From: CAYWTS01 sp964461265
Lineage (GTDB): Bacteria; Bacteroidota; Ignavibacteria; Tepidaquicellales; OLB5
Direction of reading: 5' to 3'
DNA length: 64,000 bases
Assembly (NCBI GenBank): GCA_964461265.1
Contig: CAYWTS010000001.1
Coordinates: 186,001 to 250,000, forward strand
A program made the position numbers and the translations under genes. A model generated the notes under the pieces. It worked only from the letters and a program-made list of their open reading frames with translations, did no database searches and was not told the origin of the DNA. Shown in pieces: positions 1 through 8,711 of the stretch. Position 1 is the first letter of the stretch, and each line of letters starts with the position of its first letter.

Positions 1-369
1 AATTAAAAACATCACAGCAATTAGCCATACAACAAAGAGATACAGAATTGTATAGTAAATACTTAACCCTAAAAAAGCAAGTAATAGCGATAAATAGAAG
101 GGATGACGAACTTTGGAATAAATCCCCTGAGTTACAAGTGAAGAACTATCAAGAGGTATCGGATTAGGTGAAACTGGTTGTTGGAAACTTATTAATGCCC
201 ATACTAAAGTGAAAATACTGATAATACATAGCAATAAACCGATTGTTTTTAAACTTAGAGGAGCGTATGATGTAAAATTGGTTTCTATTTATAGAACAAT
301 AAAAAAAATAACAATAATAATAAATTGTATAGCTACCAATGCCCAGCCGAACTTTTTATCCTTGTTCAA
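1..369 (-). pseudogene. ICMT/PEMT-like membrane methyltransferase, 5' part, with in-frame stop
   Basis: The reverse strand encodes a hydrophobic protein that leaves the window at base 1. It begins around a TTG at 369-367 (start uncertain) with a membrane segment (FGWALVAIQFIIIVIFF), continues through a second segment (LKTIGLLLCIISIFTLVWAL), and reaches GIYSKVRHPFYLSLL. This last stretch is the typical G-xY-xx-RHPxY signature of isoprenylcysteine carboxyl methyltransferase/phospholipid methyltransferase-like integral membrane proteins, which use S-adenosylmethionine. A TAA at 291-289 interrupts the frame between the first two membrane segments, and both sides are in the same frame. This may be a nonsense mutation or a base error. 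The C-terminal part lies outside the window. The family call rests on the RHPFY region only. Confidence 0.55.
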
Positions 370-441
370 ACTTATTATTACTTTTTTTATGTATAATTTT
401 TATTGTTAATGAACAATGATAAATGTTAATTGATAATTGAA

Positions 442-3282
442 TTAAGCGTGTGCTTCAAACCAGTTTTCACCTTTCCCCACTTCAACATCAATAGGTACAT
501 TCAGCTTTAATGCACGTTTCATTTTATTAACAACTATTTTTTCAACTTCCTCAAGTTCATCTTTTTTTACCTCAAATACAAGCTCATCATGTACCTGTAA
601 AATCATCTTCGATCTTATTTTTTCTTTCTTAAACTCCTTAAATATATTAATCATTGCCACTTTTATCATATCAGCTGCAGTACCCTGAACGGGCATATTA
701 ATGGCTATTCTCTCATCACGCTGACGCACAACAGAGTTTTTATTGTTAATATTCGGCAAATACCTCCGTCTTCCTGTCAAAGTCTCTGTATAACCATGTT
801 CCCGTGCGAATTTCCTAGTGTTCTCAAGCCACACCTGAACCTTTGGGTATTCTGTGAAATACGAAGTAATTAACTCCCTTGCCTCATTTTGTTCAACATC
901 AAGCCGGCTGGAGAGTCCATAAGCCTGAATACCATAGATTATGCCAAAATTTACTTCTTTTGCTTTACGACGCATGTTAGAATCAACTTTTTCGGGTTTA
1001 ACCTTAAATATTTTTGAAGCTGTATCTCTATGTATATCATGTTTTCTCTCGAACGCCTTAATCATATTTTCATCTTCTGCCAGACTTGCCATTATTCGCA
1101 ATTCTATTTGAGAATAATCAGCAGAAAGTATAATATCACCTTTTTCAGAAGGTACAAATGCTTTTCTTAATTTCCTTCCAATATCAGTTCTAATCGGTAT
1201 ATTTTGCAGATTTGGATTAGCTGACGTGAGTCGCCCCGTAGCAGCAACAGTCTGGTTAAAGGAAGTGTGTACTTTCCCTGTCTTTTTATTAATCATCTCG
1301 AGCAATCCTTCAGTATAGGTAGTTCTTAACTTATTTATCGTACGGTAGTCGAGCAGCTTATTGGCTATTGAGTGTTCATGGCGTAATTCTTCAAGAACCG
1401 AAGTATCGGTCGAAAATCCTTTCTTTAATTTCTTTAAAGGCTTTAATTTTAGCTTGTCAAATAAAACTTCACCCAGCTGCTTTGGCGAATTAATATTAAA
1501 CTCTGTACCTGCTAATGAATGTATTTCTTTTTCCAGTTTCTTTTCTATTTCCATTAACTCGATATTCATATCCTGAATGAAAGCTTTATCTACCTTAACA
1601 CCGTTATATTCCATATCAGCCAATACTTCAATAAGCGGAAATTCAATATCATTACATAACCCATCCAGATTTATTTTCTTAAGCTCGTACTCTATCCTGT
1701 GATATAATCTTAGTGTTACATCGGCATCTTCAGCTGCATAATCGGTTGTTTTTTTATAAGAAACTTTATCCAAAGTAATCATAGCTGATTTTGTGTCGCC
1801 AATTAAATCAGAGATAGGTATGCAATGATACTTAAGATATATTTCTGATAAATAGTCCATTTTATATGTTGATTCTGGACGAAGGATATATGCAGCAATC
1901 ATAGTATCAAATCCTGCGTTCTCAAGCGTAATTCCGTAATTCTTCATTACAAGCATATCATATTTAATGTTTTGTCCTATCTTTCTTATAGATTTATTTT
2001 CAAGCAGAGGTTTTAAATATTCCAGAACAAAATCTAGAGTAACTTCTGGCAATTTCTCTCCTTTTTCTAATTTCCCTGGTTTATCGAAAAGACCATTTTC
2101 AGATTTCTCAAGAAACCGCAGCGGAACATAAAAGGCTTCACCCTCATTATAAGCAAAAGACATACCTACAAGCTCTGCTGTCATCGGATTTTCGGATGTG
2201 GTTTCAGTATCAAATGAAAATTCCTCTTCGTTACTCAGCTTTTCTGCCAGACGTTTAAATTCTTCATTTGTATAAATTGTGTAATACTTATGTTTGAAAG
2301 TATTTATATTTTCAATGTTTATTTCTACCGGCTTTTCAACAGGTTTTTCTTGCTCAATTGATACAGCTTTAATTGAGATAGGCTGACCAGCACTTGTTAA
2401 TTTTTTCAAAAGTGAACGGAATTCAAACTCTGTGTATAAGCGTTCAAGAAGCGTTAAGTTCTTCCCAGATGATTTGAGAGTATGATAATCTATATTAAGC
2501 GGAACGTTAGTATCTATCGTAACCAGCTCTTTTGATTTATATGCATCTTTTTTACAGGCAAAAAGATTTTCTTTTAATTTTGTTTTGGTTATTTTATGCA
2601 GGTTCTTGTAAAGATTATCGAGTGAGCCAAATTCCTGAATTAATGCCGTGGCTGTTTTTTCACCTACTCCTTTAACACCGGGTACATTATCAACCGAATC
2701 ACCCATAAGTGCAAGAACATCCGTTACCTGCTCAGGATTAACACCGAATTTTTCCTTAACACCGTCAATACCTATTATTTCAACCTCTGTACCTATGCCA
2801 CCTGTTCCCGCTCTTGAAGTCCGTGCCGGCTTATACATCCATATATGCTTATCGATGAGCTGCATATAATCTTTATCGGGTGTAACCATATAGCTCCAGG
2901 TATTTTCAAGCTCAGCTTTCTTAACCAGTGTTCCTATAATATCATCAGCTTCGTAACCGCTAAGTTCTATCATAGGTATGTTGTAAGCTGAGATTACTTC
3001 CTTAATACGGTTTATTTGAGGGACAAGGTCATCGGGCATTGCCTCTCTTGTAGCTTTGTATTCTGGATAGATTTTATGCCTGAATGTAGGTTCAGCCGTA
3101 TCGAAAGCGACTGCAATATAATCGGGAGTTTCAATTTCAAGCAGTTTGTTAAGGGTATTAATAAAGCCAAAAATTGCCGATGTATTCATGCCTTTTGAAT
3201 TAACCAGCGGTGTGCGTATCATTGAAAAATACGCACGGTAAGTTAAAGCCATTCCGTCAAGTAGAAAGAGTTTTTTAGCCAT
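442..3282 (-). CDS. polA: DNA polymerase I
   Basis: This 946-residue protein is full length for PolA, which fills gaps and removes RNA primers during replication and excision repair. The N-terminal ~290 residues form the 5'-3' exonuclease (GYEADDIIGT, MGDSVDNVPGVKGVGEKTA). The middle domain is a 3'-5' exonuclease with an intact FDTETTS motif near residue 355, so proofreading is predicted; some bacterial PolA proteins have lost it. The polymerase domain carries motif A (DYSQIELRIMA, near 720), motif B (RRKAKEVNFGIIYG) and motif C (QVHDELVFEV, near 897). It is the last gene of a tight unit, 4 bases after the DUF190 gene and downstream of crcB. The start ATG gives the conserved MAKKLFLLDGMALTYRAYF opening. 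Confidence 0.98.
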   Translation of the reverse strand: MAKKLFLLDGMALTYRAYFSMIRTPLVNSKGMNTSAIFGFINTLNKLLEIETPDYIAVAFDTAEPTFRHKIYPEYKATREAMPDDLVPQINRIKEVISAYNIPMIELSGYEADDIIGTLVKKAELENTWSYMVTPDKDYMQLIDKHIWMYKPARTSRAGTGGIGTEVEIIGIDGVKEKFGVNPEQVTDVLALMGDSVDNVPGVKGVGEKTATALIQEFGSLDNLYKNLHKITKTKLKENLFACKKDAYKSKELVTIDTNVPLNIDYHTLKSSGKNLTLLERLYTEFEFRSLLKKLTSAGQPISIKAVSIEQEKPVEKPVEINIENINTFKHKYYTIYTNEEFKRLAEKLSNEEEFSFDTETTSENPMTAELVGMSFAYNEGEAFYVPLRFLEKSENGLFDKPGKLEKGEKLPEVTLDFVLEYLKPLLENKSIRKIGQNIKYDMLVMKNYGITLENAGFDTMIAAYILRPESTYKMDYLSEIYLKYHCIPISDLIGDTKSAMITLDKVSYKKTTDYAAEDADVTLRLYHRIEYELKKINLDGLCNDIEFPLIEVLADMEYNGVKVDKAFIQDMNIELMEIEKKLEKEIHSLAGTEFNINSPKQLGEVLFDKLKLKPLKKLKKGFSTDTSVLEELRHEHSIANKLLDYRTINKLRTTYTEGLLEMINKKTGKVHTSFNQTVAATGRLTSANPNLQNIPIRTDIGRKLRKAFVPSEKGDIILSADYSQIELRIMASLAEDENMIKAFERKHDIHRDTASKIFKVKPEKVDSNMRRKAKEVNFGIIYGIQAYGLSSRLDVEQNEARELITSYFTEYPKVQVWLENTRKFAREHGYTETLTGRRRYLPNINNKNSVVRQRDERIAINMPVQGTAADMIKVAMINIFKEFKKEKIRSKMILQVHDELVFEVKKDELEEVEKIVVNKMKRALKLNVPIDVEVGKGENWFEAHA

Positions 3283-3286
3283 AAAT

Positions 3287-3625
3287 TTATTCTTTTCCGT
3301 ATTTAATGACCTTTACAGGTTCTTCCGTAATTAAGGCACTGCCAATCATACCTGTTTCATCAAATACTTTCTTTAATTCCTCGATTTTTTCTTCTGTATC
3401 AACAATTTCTATTACAATAGGTAAATCAGAGGATAATTCAAGTATATTGGATGTATGAATTCTGCTGGCTTTTCCAAAACCCGTTACCCCTCTTAAAACA
3501 GTAATACCTGAAAAATGATTTTTCCTTAGATACTCTGTTAAATACTGGTAAAGATTTTTACCTTTAAATTTGTCACTTTCACCAATAAATATTCTTAAAA
3601 GCCTTGCAGTTGATTCTTTCAGCAT
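3287..3625 (-). CDS. DUF190 family protein (PII-like fold)
   Basis: This small soluble protein of 112 residues matches the DUF190 family. It opens with a basic/hydrophobic strand (ARLLRIFIGES), followed by the helix YQYLTEYLRKNHFSGITVLRG, a GxxGFGK-like stretch (GVTGFGKASRIHTS) and ELSSDLPIVIEIVD. DUF190 proteins have a PII-like ferredoxin fold and are very often encoded next to the CrcB/Fluc fluoride channel, as here; the crcB stop lies one base from this start. A regulatory or ligand-sensing role for the channel is inference from this linkage and the fold. The biochemical function is not established. The stop codon is 4 bases from polA, so all three genes are probably co-transcribed. Confidence 0.9.
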   Translation of the reverse strand: MLKESTARLLRIFIGESDKFKGKNLYQYLTEYLRKNHFSGITVLRGVTGFGKASRIHTSNILELSSDLPIVIEIVDTEEKIEELKKVFDETGMIGSALITEEPVKVIKYGKE

Positions 3626-3626
3626 G

Positions 3627-4004
3627 TTATTTAGTAATTAATATTGAAAATTCTTTTCCAAAATAAACTGCAGCAAACGATAATACTACATTTAATAAAA
3701 TATTCAGTATTAAAAGTGTGAATTCTCCCAGCTCAAGCATACGGAACGACTCATAAGCAAAAGTCGACATAGTGGTAAACCCTCCTATGAAACCGATAGC
3801 TAAAAAATCTCTGAATTCAGCGGGTATATTCTTTCCGAAAAGTGTTGAATACAATACAAATCCAAGTAAAAAGCTTCCTAAAACATTTACAAGTAATGTT
3901 CCCAGAGGAAATACAGATGTAAATCCAGATGTAAATCTTGAAACTAAATACCGCAAGATAGCCCCAATAAACCCCCCTGCGCCTATATATAAAATATGAA
4001 GCAT
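3627..4004 (-). CDS. crcB: Fluoride ion channel CrcB/Fluc
   Basis: This 125-residue protein has four predicted membrane segments, the normal length of a Fluc channel. Fluc channels work as antiparallel dimers that let fluoride leave the cell. Signatures seen are GAGGFIGAILRYLVSR at the N-terminus, TLLVNVLGSFLLGFV, and GFIGGFTTMSTFAYES, which contains the conserved GGxTTFST-like sodium/pore motif. It is the first gene of the crcB-DUF190-polA unit. Many crcB genes are preceded by a fluoride riboswitch. I looked at 4005-4238 on this strand and could not recognise that motif, so control is unclear. The 234 bases upstream hold no other gene that I can see. Confidence 0.96.
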   Translation of the reverse strand: MLHILYIGAGGFIGAILRYLVSRFTSGFTSVFPLGTLLVNVLGSFLLGFVLYSTLFGKNIPAEFRDFLAIGFIGGFTTMSTFAYESFRMLELGEFTLLILNILLNVVLSFAAVYFGKEFSILITK

Positions 4005-4238
4005 GTTATTAAAATTAATACACTAACTATATTAGAAAAATAACAATTAAGAGACTTTAAAACAATTTATTATGAGTTCCTAGAGGAAAATATGTGTGTG
4101 GAGTTGATGCGTATTATCACTGTGAGTTGAAATTAAAAATTAATTGTAAAAAATTTGTTTTATGAAGACTTGGATATTAATTTAAAGGATTATTTCCAAA
4201 TATTATCAAAACAAGTAATTAATAAATTGCCCAGAAAA

Positions 4239-5141
4239 TTATTTACCGTAAACTTGTTTAGGCTCCAGATATTTGGGAAATCTTTCTAACAAAGCTTTTC
4301 TAACATTATAACACAGATGACAAGCATCAATATACCCTTCTTCGTGTTCAACTTTAAATTTCCTGCATAATTCTGCCGGACCGCCCTTTTTTAATGGTGC
4401 ACAGATAGGATGTAACTTTGCATTATAATTCTGAATTATTTCACTAAGCGGGGTTTTCCACATATTGCCTATGCTTATACCCTGGCAGATGTGTACGTTA
4501 CCATATGCATCTAAATGGACTCTATCCGGTTTTTCTAGTTCTTCATACGGGCATTCATTAAATTCTTTCCAGTTTCTTCGCGGTAAATCGTCTGTAATTA
4601 GTTTATCTACAGCCCTGCCTTTAAACATCACATCACCGCCTATAACTGGCTGACCCTTTTCATACTTTGAGTCCTTAACATATTCTATCTTCGGTTCTTC
4701 AATGCAAATACTTCCAACAGGTAATCCAAGTTTTTTTGCCGCTTCGATAGCATACTTAGCAGGTGTTTCTTTTTCATCACCACTATGGAAAGTATCGTCA
4801 CTTATACTTAAATCCGATATTCCAAATTCTATTAACGGTTTTAGCCAAACTTCTGCGTCTTCAACAGTGTTTGCATAAAATGCATTTGTAACTATACCGG
4901 TTTTAAATCCATTGCTTTTAGCAAGTTTTAATCCCTCAAGCATAACTGGATAATACAGAAATGGCTCGCCGCCTTCAAAATATATCCACTGGATTGTACC
5001 TATTTTAACAGCTTCTTCAAGAACTTTTTTTATTTGTTGAAGAGTAAAAGTTCCTTCAGCATCAGGACTGCTGTATACAAAGCAGTGGTCGCATTCGAAA
5101 ATGCATTTATATGTAAGTAATATGTGTAAACCGGTTAACAT
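4239..5141 (-). CDS. Radical SAM protein with C-terminal cysteine cluster (SPASM-like)
   Basis: This 300-residue protein starts directly at the radical SAM fold. The 4Fe-4S binding motif CIFECDHC (Cys13, 17, 20) is followed by the SAM-binding FEGGEPFLYYP. The rest follows the usual barrel (GFKTGIVTNAFYA). The C-terminal third has several further cysteines (roughly residues 195-280: NECPYEE, HICQGIS, HPICAP, AELCRKF, DACHLC). This resembles the auxiliary-cluster SPASM/twitch regions of peptide- or sugar-modifying enzymes. No substrate is visible: there is no short precursor peptide gene nearby, and the upstream gene is a large secreted repeat protein 187 bases away. Family membership is secure from the motifs; the reaction is unknown. 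Confidence 0.88.
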   Translation of the reverse strand: MLTGLHILLTYKCIFECDHCFVYSSPDAEGTFTLQQIKKVLEEAVKIGTIQWIYFEGGEPFLYYPVMLEGLKLAKSNGFKTGIVTNAFYANTVEDAEVWLKPLIEFGISDLSISDDTFHSGDEKETPAKYAIEAAKKLGLPVGSICIEEPKIEYVKDSKYEKGQPVIGGDVMFKGRAVDKLITDDLPRRNWKEFNECPYEELEKPDRVHLDAYGNVHICQGISIGNMWKTPLSEIIQNYNAKLHPICAPLKKGGPAELCRKFKVEHEEGYIDACHLCYNVRKALLERFPKYLEPKQVYGK

Positions 5142-5150
5142 ATATTTAAC

Positions 5151-5170
5151 ATTCCCTTGAAAACGGGAAT
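5151..5170 (-). terminator. Short hairpin between the repeat-protein gene and the radical SAM gene
   Basis: Inverted repeat ATTCCC / GGGAAT (5151-5156 with 5165-5170) just upstream of the radical SAM start. On the minus strand it is not followed by a clear T-run, so it is a weak terminator at best. Confidence 0.25.
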
Positions 5171-5328
5171 TTATATTTTAATTAATTCAAAAGCTTAAAA
5201 CTCCTTTATTTCTAAATTCAAAACTTAAAAGTAAGTAAATACCCCGATTATTATTTGGACTTTGATATTATAACTTATTTTCTCGTTTACAGCCTGCAGC
5301 AGGCAGGAACTTTGCCATTTGAACCTCC

Positions 5329-5356
5329 CTACGGGATATCCACACCTATCCCGTAG
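5329..5356 (-). repeat. Inverted repeat overlapping the stop codon of the GND-x-Y gene
   Basis: CTACGGGAT (5329-5337) and ATCCCGTAG (5348-5356) form a perfect 9-base stem with a 10-base loop. The TAG stop is part of the stem. No T-run follows on the minus strand. It resembles the 'CCCTACGGGA' type of intergenic palindrome that gives the degenerate cluster near 54000, so it may be a repeat that has become the end of the gene. Confidence 0.45.
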
Positions 5357-7530
5357 CATTCATACTTTACATCTTTCGGATTTCGCCATTCGGAATTATT
5401 TTTCCATATTGTTGACTGAGTTTCTATATTATTATTATAATCATAATTAAAGTAATTATCTTCACCGCCCGTATCAATAAACATTCCGAAACTCTTAGCA
5501 TGAGAGTTAAAAGGTAAAATATACTCTTCACGAACATCTGATGAACCCATGCCTATTTCATTTTCAGGCAATTTATAAGTATCGTTACCTCCGATTTCTA
5601 TGAAAAAAGCATTAGACCTTATTTCTGATGAACCGATAGCAATTTTTTTGGCTTCGTAAAAATCATTACCTCCGGAATTATACAGCAAAGCAATTACATA
5701 ATCCCATCCAAAAGCTAAACCCGCACCTGCCCAGCCATACCCGGCTACAGTTTTCGGGTCACCCCATAACACATATTTATCATTACCGCCATCGTCTATC
5801 ATTGTGCCTACAGCATAATGAGCTCCCGAAGCCTGGGTAAAATAACAGCTGCTGTAAGTATCATTTCCCCTGCCATCGTAAAGGAATCCCATTCCAAGCC
5901 AGTAACCAACGCCCATGTTCCAATTACCCGCATAATATGAATCATCTCCTGTTAAATCTATCAAAAATCCAATTCCACCTCCATAGCAATGCCCGTCTGT
6001 CATATCAGCACGCCTGCCCCATCCTGCACCCATGGAGCAATTAGCAATTATATCACCACCCGAGTGATAATCACCCGGTAAACCAGATTTGCTTGCATAT
6101 GGTTCTGAATAATAACTATCATTCCCCGCAGCGTCAGCAAGAACACCCACCCCGCCAAATGCACCGTATCCCTCACCTTCACTCGATAGACTGTATTTAT
6201 CGTTGCCGGATGCATCAGCAAGCATTCCTATACCGTTATATGAGGCACCAATACCTCTTAAACGGCAGTAATACGAATCATCACCATTCAAATCGAATAA
6301 TGCAGAAAAACCCATATCACTCCATCCCAGACTTTCCTGCTCGGTATCATAAATATCATCACCATTTACATCACAAAGCAAGCTGACACCAAAGGAAGAT
6401 GAACAAATCTTTTCATCCTTACCGCTTTTAAAAATATCATTACCTTTAAAATCGATATAAAGACTTACCATCTGTTTATTGTTTGTAACTGCTGCATTAT
6501 TATATACATCATTTCCACCCCATTCTAATAAAAATAAGACATTTTCTTTTTGTTTATATGTGTCGTTATTTTTAGAACCCATTATAAAAAGTCCAAATGG
6601 TGTGTACAGTTTTAGTGTTTTTTCTGAAGGTCTTATGCTGTCTTTGTTATTAGTCAGCAGGTTAATAATGTTACCGCTAAGCTCTGATGTTTTCAAAGCA
6701 GTATACCATAATGATGCCATATCGAAGCCACCTGCTTCTGAAAGAATCCTCTCCCTTATCCGCAGGTATTCCTCAGACTCGAACCTGTCAATACTGTTTT
6801 TTGGAAAATTAAAGTATCTGTCTAATACATTCTTATCAGAAAACTGATATGCCCTTAATGCCTGTTCGTTAGCAAGTGCAAGGTTAAGCAGAATATATGA
6901 ATAAAATCGCTGTTCAAAACTATTTAATTTTTTTGCAAATGTTCTCCACTCAGCTTTAGCTTCTTTCCAGCTTTGTTTTGCCTCAGATGAATTAAGCAGA
7001 TTATATTTTATACTTATTTTTTCTGTTTTTTCGAGAGCATATTCAACAGGAGATTTCAATATTGAAGTATCTGAATTAGTTTCCCATCCACGTTTTTCTT
7101 TGGGAAACCATCTGTCGTCAAGATTAGCGCCATAAGACCTGAATCCTGAATAAATCCTATCGATTCCGAGACTATGTGATATCTTATAAATTGCCTGTGG
7201 ATTGTTTATGATAGTATCAGGAATAAGCCATCTTTCAACACGTGATGCTGCCTGCCTTACATAGGTATATATTTTATCAGGTTCTGAAAATAAATCATTA
7301 AAAACAGGGAGCGTGTATAATAATTGGTTATGATGGGGATAAGTCATCCAGTATGATTTCGGATTATAACCCAGGTCGCTGCGGTTTTTACCAAGTATAG
7401 AAAGAACATTATCTATTGGCGCAGCATCATAAAGCGTATATGAGATATTATTTACTATTTTATCATTATTTTGAGAAAACGTAAAACTATCAAAGTTAAA
7501 TAAGATTATTATTAATAAAAGATACTTCAT
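5329..7530 (-). CDS. Secreted protein with ~13 GND-x-Y repeats (predicted beta-solenoid)
   Basis: This 733-residue protein has a signal peptide (MKYLLLIIILFNFDSFTFSQ) and a mostly helical region of about 300 residues with no family I recognise. From about residue 320 to 720 a repeat of roughly 20-35 residues follows. Its core is G-[IV]-G-x-L-x-D-x-x-G-[ND]-D-x-Y, for example GFLIDLTGDDSYY, GVLADAAGNDSYY, GTMIDDGGNDKY and FIEIGGNDTY. The G-N-D-x-[FY] turns recall RTX calcium-binding nonapeptides, but the period is longer, so a calcium-dependent solenoid is only an inference. No type IX sorting domain is present. The stop codon sits in a perfect 9-base inverted repeat (5329-5337 / 5348-5356). 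Upstream it is divergent from dapA. Confidence 0.8.
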   Translation of the reverse strand: MKYLLLIIILFNFDSFTFSQNNDKIVNNISYTLYDAAPIDNVLSILGKNRSDLGYNPKSYWMTYPHHNQLLYTLPVFNDLFSEPDKIYTYVRQAASRVERWLIPDTIINNPQAIYKISHSLGIDRIYSGFRSYGANLDDRWFPKEKRGWETNSDTSILKSPVEYALEKTEKISIKYNLLNSSEAKQSWKEAKAEWRTFAKKLNSFEQRFYSYILLNLALANEQALRAYQFSDKNVLDRYFNFPKNSIDRFESEEYLRIRERILSEAGGFDMASLWYTALKTSELSGNIINLLTNNKDSIRPSEKTLKLYTPFGLFIMGSKNNDTYKQKENVLFLLEWGGNDVYNNAAVTNNKQMVSLYIDFKGNDIFKSGKDEKICSSSFGVSLLCDVNGDDIYDTEQESLGWSDMGFSALFDLNGDDSYYCRLRGIGASYNGIGMLADASGNDKYSLSSEGEGYGAFGGVGVLADAAGNDSYYSEPYASKSGLPGDYHSGGDIIANCSMGAGWGRRADMTDGHCYGGGIGFLIDLTGDDSYYAGNWNMGVGYWLGMGFLYDGRGNDTYSSCYFTQASGAHYAVGTMIDDGGNDKYVLWGDPKTVAGYGWAGAGLAFGWDYVIALLYNSGGNDFYEAKKIAIGSSEIRSNAFFIEIGGNDTYKLPENEIGMGSSDVREEYILPFNSHAKSFGMFIDTGGEDNYFNYDYNNNIETQSTIWKNNSEWRNPKDVKYECYGIGVDIP

Positions 7531-7771
7531 AATTTATTTAAGTTTCCATTATAAGATGTTTTAATTTAAAGCAGTGCTTCTATGCAGTTAAAGCCCAAGA
7601 TTGAACAAAAGCTGCAGGTTAGTATAAATAAAATCCTAATATTTAATTAATAAATTAGATATTATCTAATAAACTTACTAACCATTTATGTATAATAATT
7701 GTTTATTGTAAGAATGTTTATTTAAAATTAAATTTGTCAATTATTTAATAATTAACCAATTAATTTATATA

Positions 7772-8656
7772 ATGAAAAAACTTATAGGAACCGGCACTGC
7801 CTTAGTAACTCCATTCAAAACCGATAAAAGTATTGATGTGATGGCTTTCAGTAAACTAGTCGATTGGCAAATTGAAAATAAAATTGAATTTCTTGTTCCG
7901 TGCGGCTCAACGGGAGAAGGTGCTACGATGAGCAGGGACGAAAAACTGAAAGTTATTAAAATTGTCCTCGAACAGACTAACGGCAGAGTTCCCGTAGTAG
8001 CAGGAACCGGAACAAATTCAACAATCGATTCAGTAAAGCTTACAAATGATGCGTATAAAATTGGTGTAAGATATGTTCTGGTAGTAGGACCATACTATAA
8101 CAAACCCACACAGCAGGGATTTTATGAACATTTTAAAGCAATTGCAGAAAGCTGCCCGGTTAAAATAGTGATATATAATGTACCGGGGCGTACAGGCAGC
8201 AACATACTGCCGGAAACGATACTGAAACTGGCAAGTGATTTCAAAAATATTATAGGTGTTAAAGAAGCATCGAACGTAATGGAGCAGGTAATGCAAATTA
8301 TTAAACATAAACCAAACGGATTTTCAGTTCTCTCTGGTGAAGATTCACTTACCCTGCCGATTATTACTTCAGGCGGCGATGGCGTAATTAGTGTCATATC
8401 CAATGAAGTGCCAATGGAGTTTGGTAATATGGTCCGTTACGCATTAAAAGGTAATCTGAAAAAAGCACAAAATATTCATTACAAGCTGTTTGACCTGATG
8501 AAGGCAAATTTCCTTGAGTCAAATCCTATCCCGGTTAAAACAGCATTAGCAATTATGAAAAAGATTGATGAAAATTTCAGGCTGCCGTTAACCAATATGT
8601 CAGCACCCAAGAAAACCAAACTTAAAGAAATATTAAGAAAACTCAGATTAGTATAA
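7772..8656 (+). CDS. dapA: 4-hydroxy-tetrahydrodipicolinate synthase
   Basis: This 294-residue protein is a TIM-barrel aldolase of the DHDPS family. It condenses pyruvate with aspartate semialdehyde in the first committed step to lysine and diaminopimelate. Motifs seen are GTGTALVTPF at the N-terminus, PCGSTGEGATMS (pyruvate-binding threonine), YNVPGRTG (catalytic tyrosine and the substrate-binding arginine) and GVKEAS with the Schiff-base lysine. Length and motif order are those of typical DapA rather than of N-acetylneuraminate lyase. It stands alone, divergent from the GND-x-Y gene across about 240 bases, and ends at a bidirectional terminator. I saw no lysine riboswitch in the leader. Confidence 0.96.
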   Translation: MKKLIGTGTALVTPFKTDKSIDVMAFSKLVDWQIENKIEFLVPCGSTGEGATMSRDEKLKVIKIVLEQTNGRVPVVAGTGTNSTIDSVKLTNDAYKIGVRYVLVVGPYYNKPTQQGFYEHFKAIAESCPVKIVIYNVPGRTGSNILPETILKLASDFKNIIGVKEASNVMEQVMQIIKHKPNGFSVLSGEDSLTLPIITSGGDGVISVISNEVPMEFGNMVRYALKGNLKKAQNIHYKLFDLMKANFLESNPIPVKTALAIMKKIDENFRLPLTNMSAPKKTKLKEILRKLRLV

Positions 8657-8657
8657 A

Positions 8658-8687
8658 AAAATCCCGTATAAATTGAAACGGGATTTT
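8658..8687. terminator. Bidirectional rho-independent terminator
   Basis: Perfect 10-base stem AAAATCCCGT (8658-8667) / ACGGGATTTT (8678-8687) with a 10-base loop, directly after the dapA stop. On the minus strand it is followed by seven T residues, so it should also end the convergent DUF6600 transcript. Confidence 0.85.
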
Positions 8688-8711
8688 AAAATATTAACAT
8701 ATGTGATTTTG

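Noticed and set aside
4005..4238. Possible fluoride riboswitch ahead of crcB
   Set aside because: I read the strand upstream of crcB and could not find the conserved pseudoknot elements of that motif.
6093..6386. 97-residue plus-strand open frame rich in His, Gln and Met
   Set aside because: It is antisense to the GND-x-Y repeat region; the repetitive composition is a shadow of those repeats.
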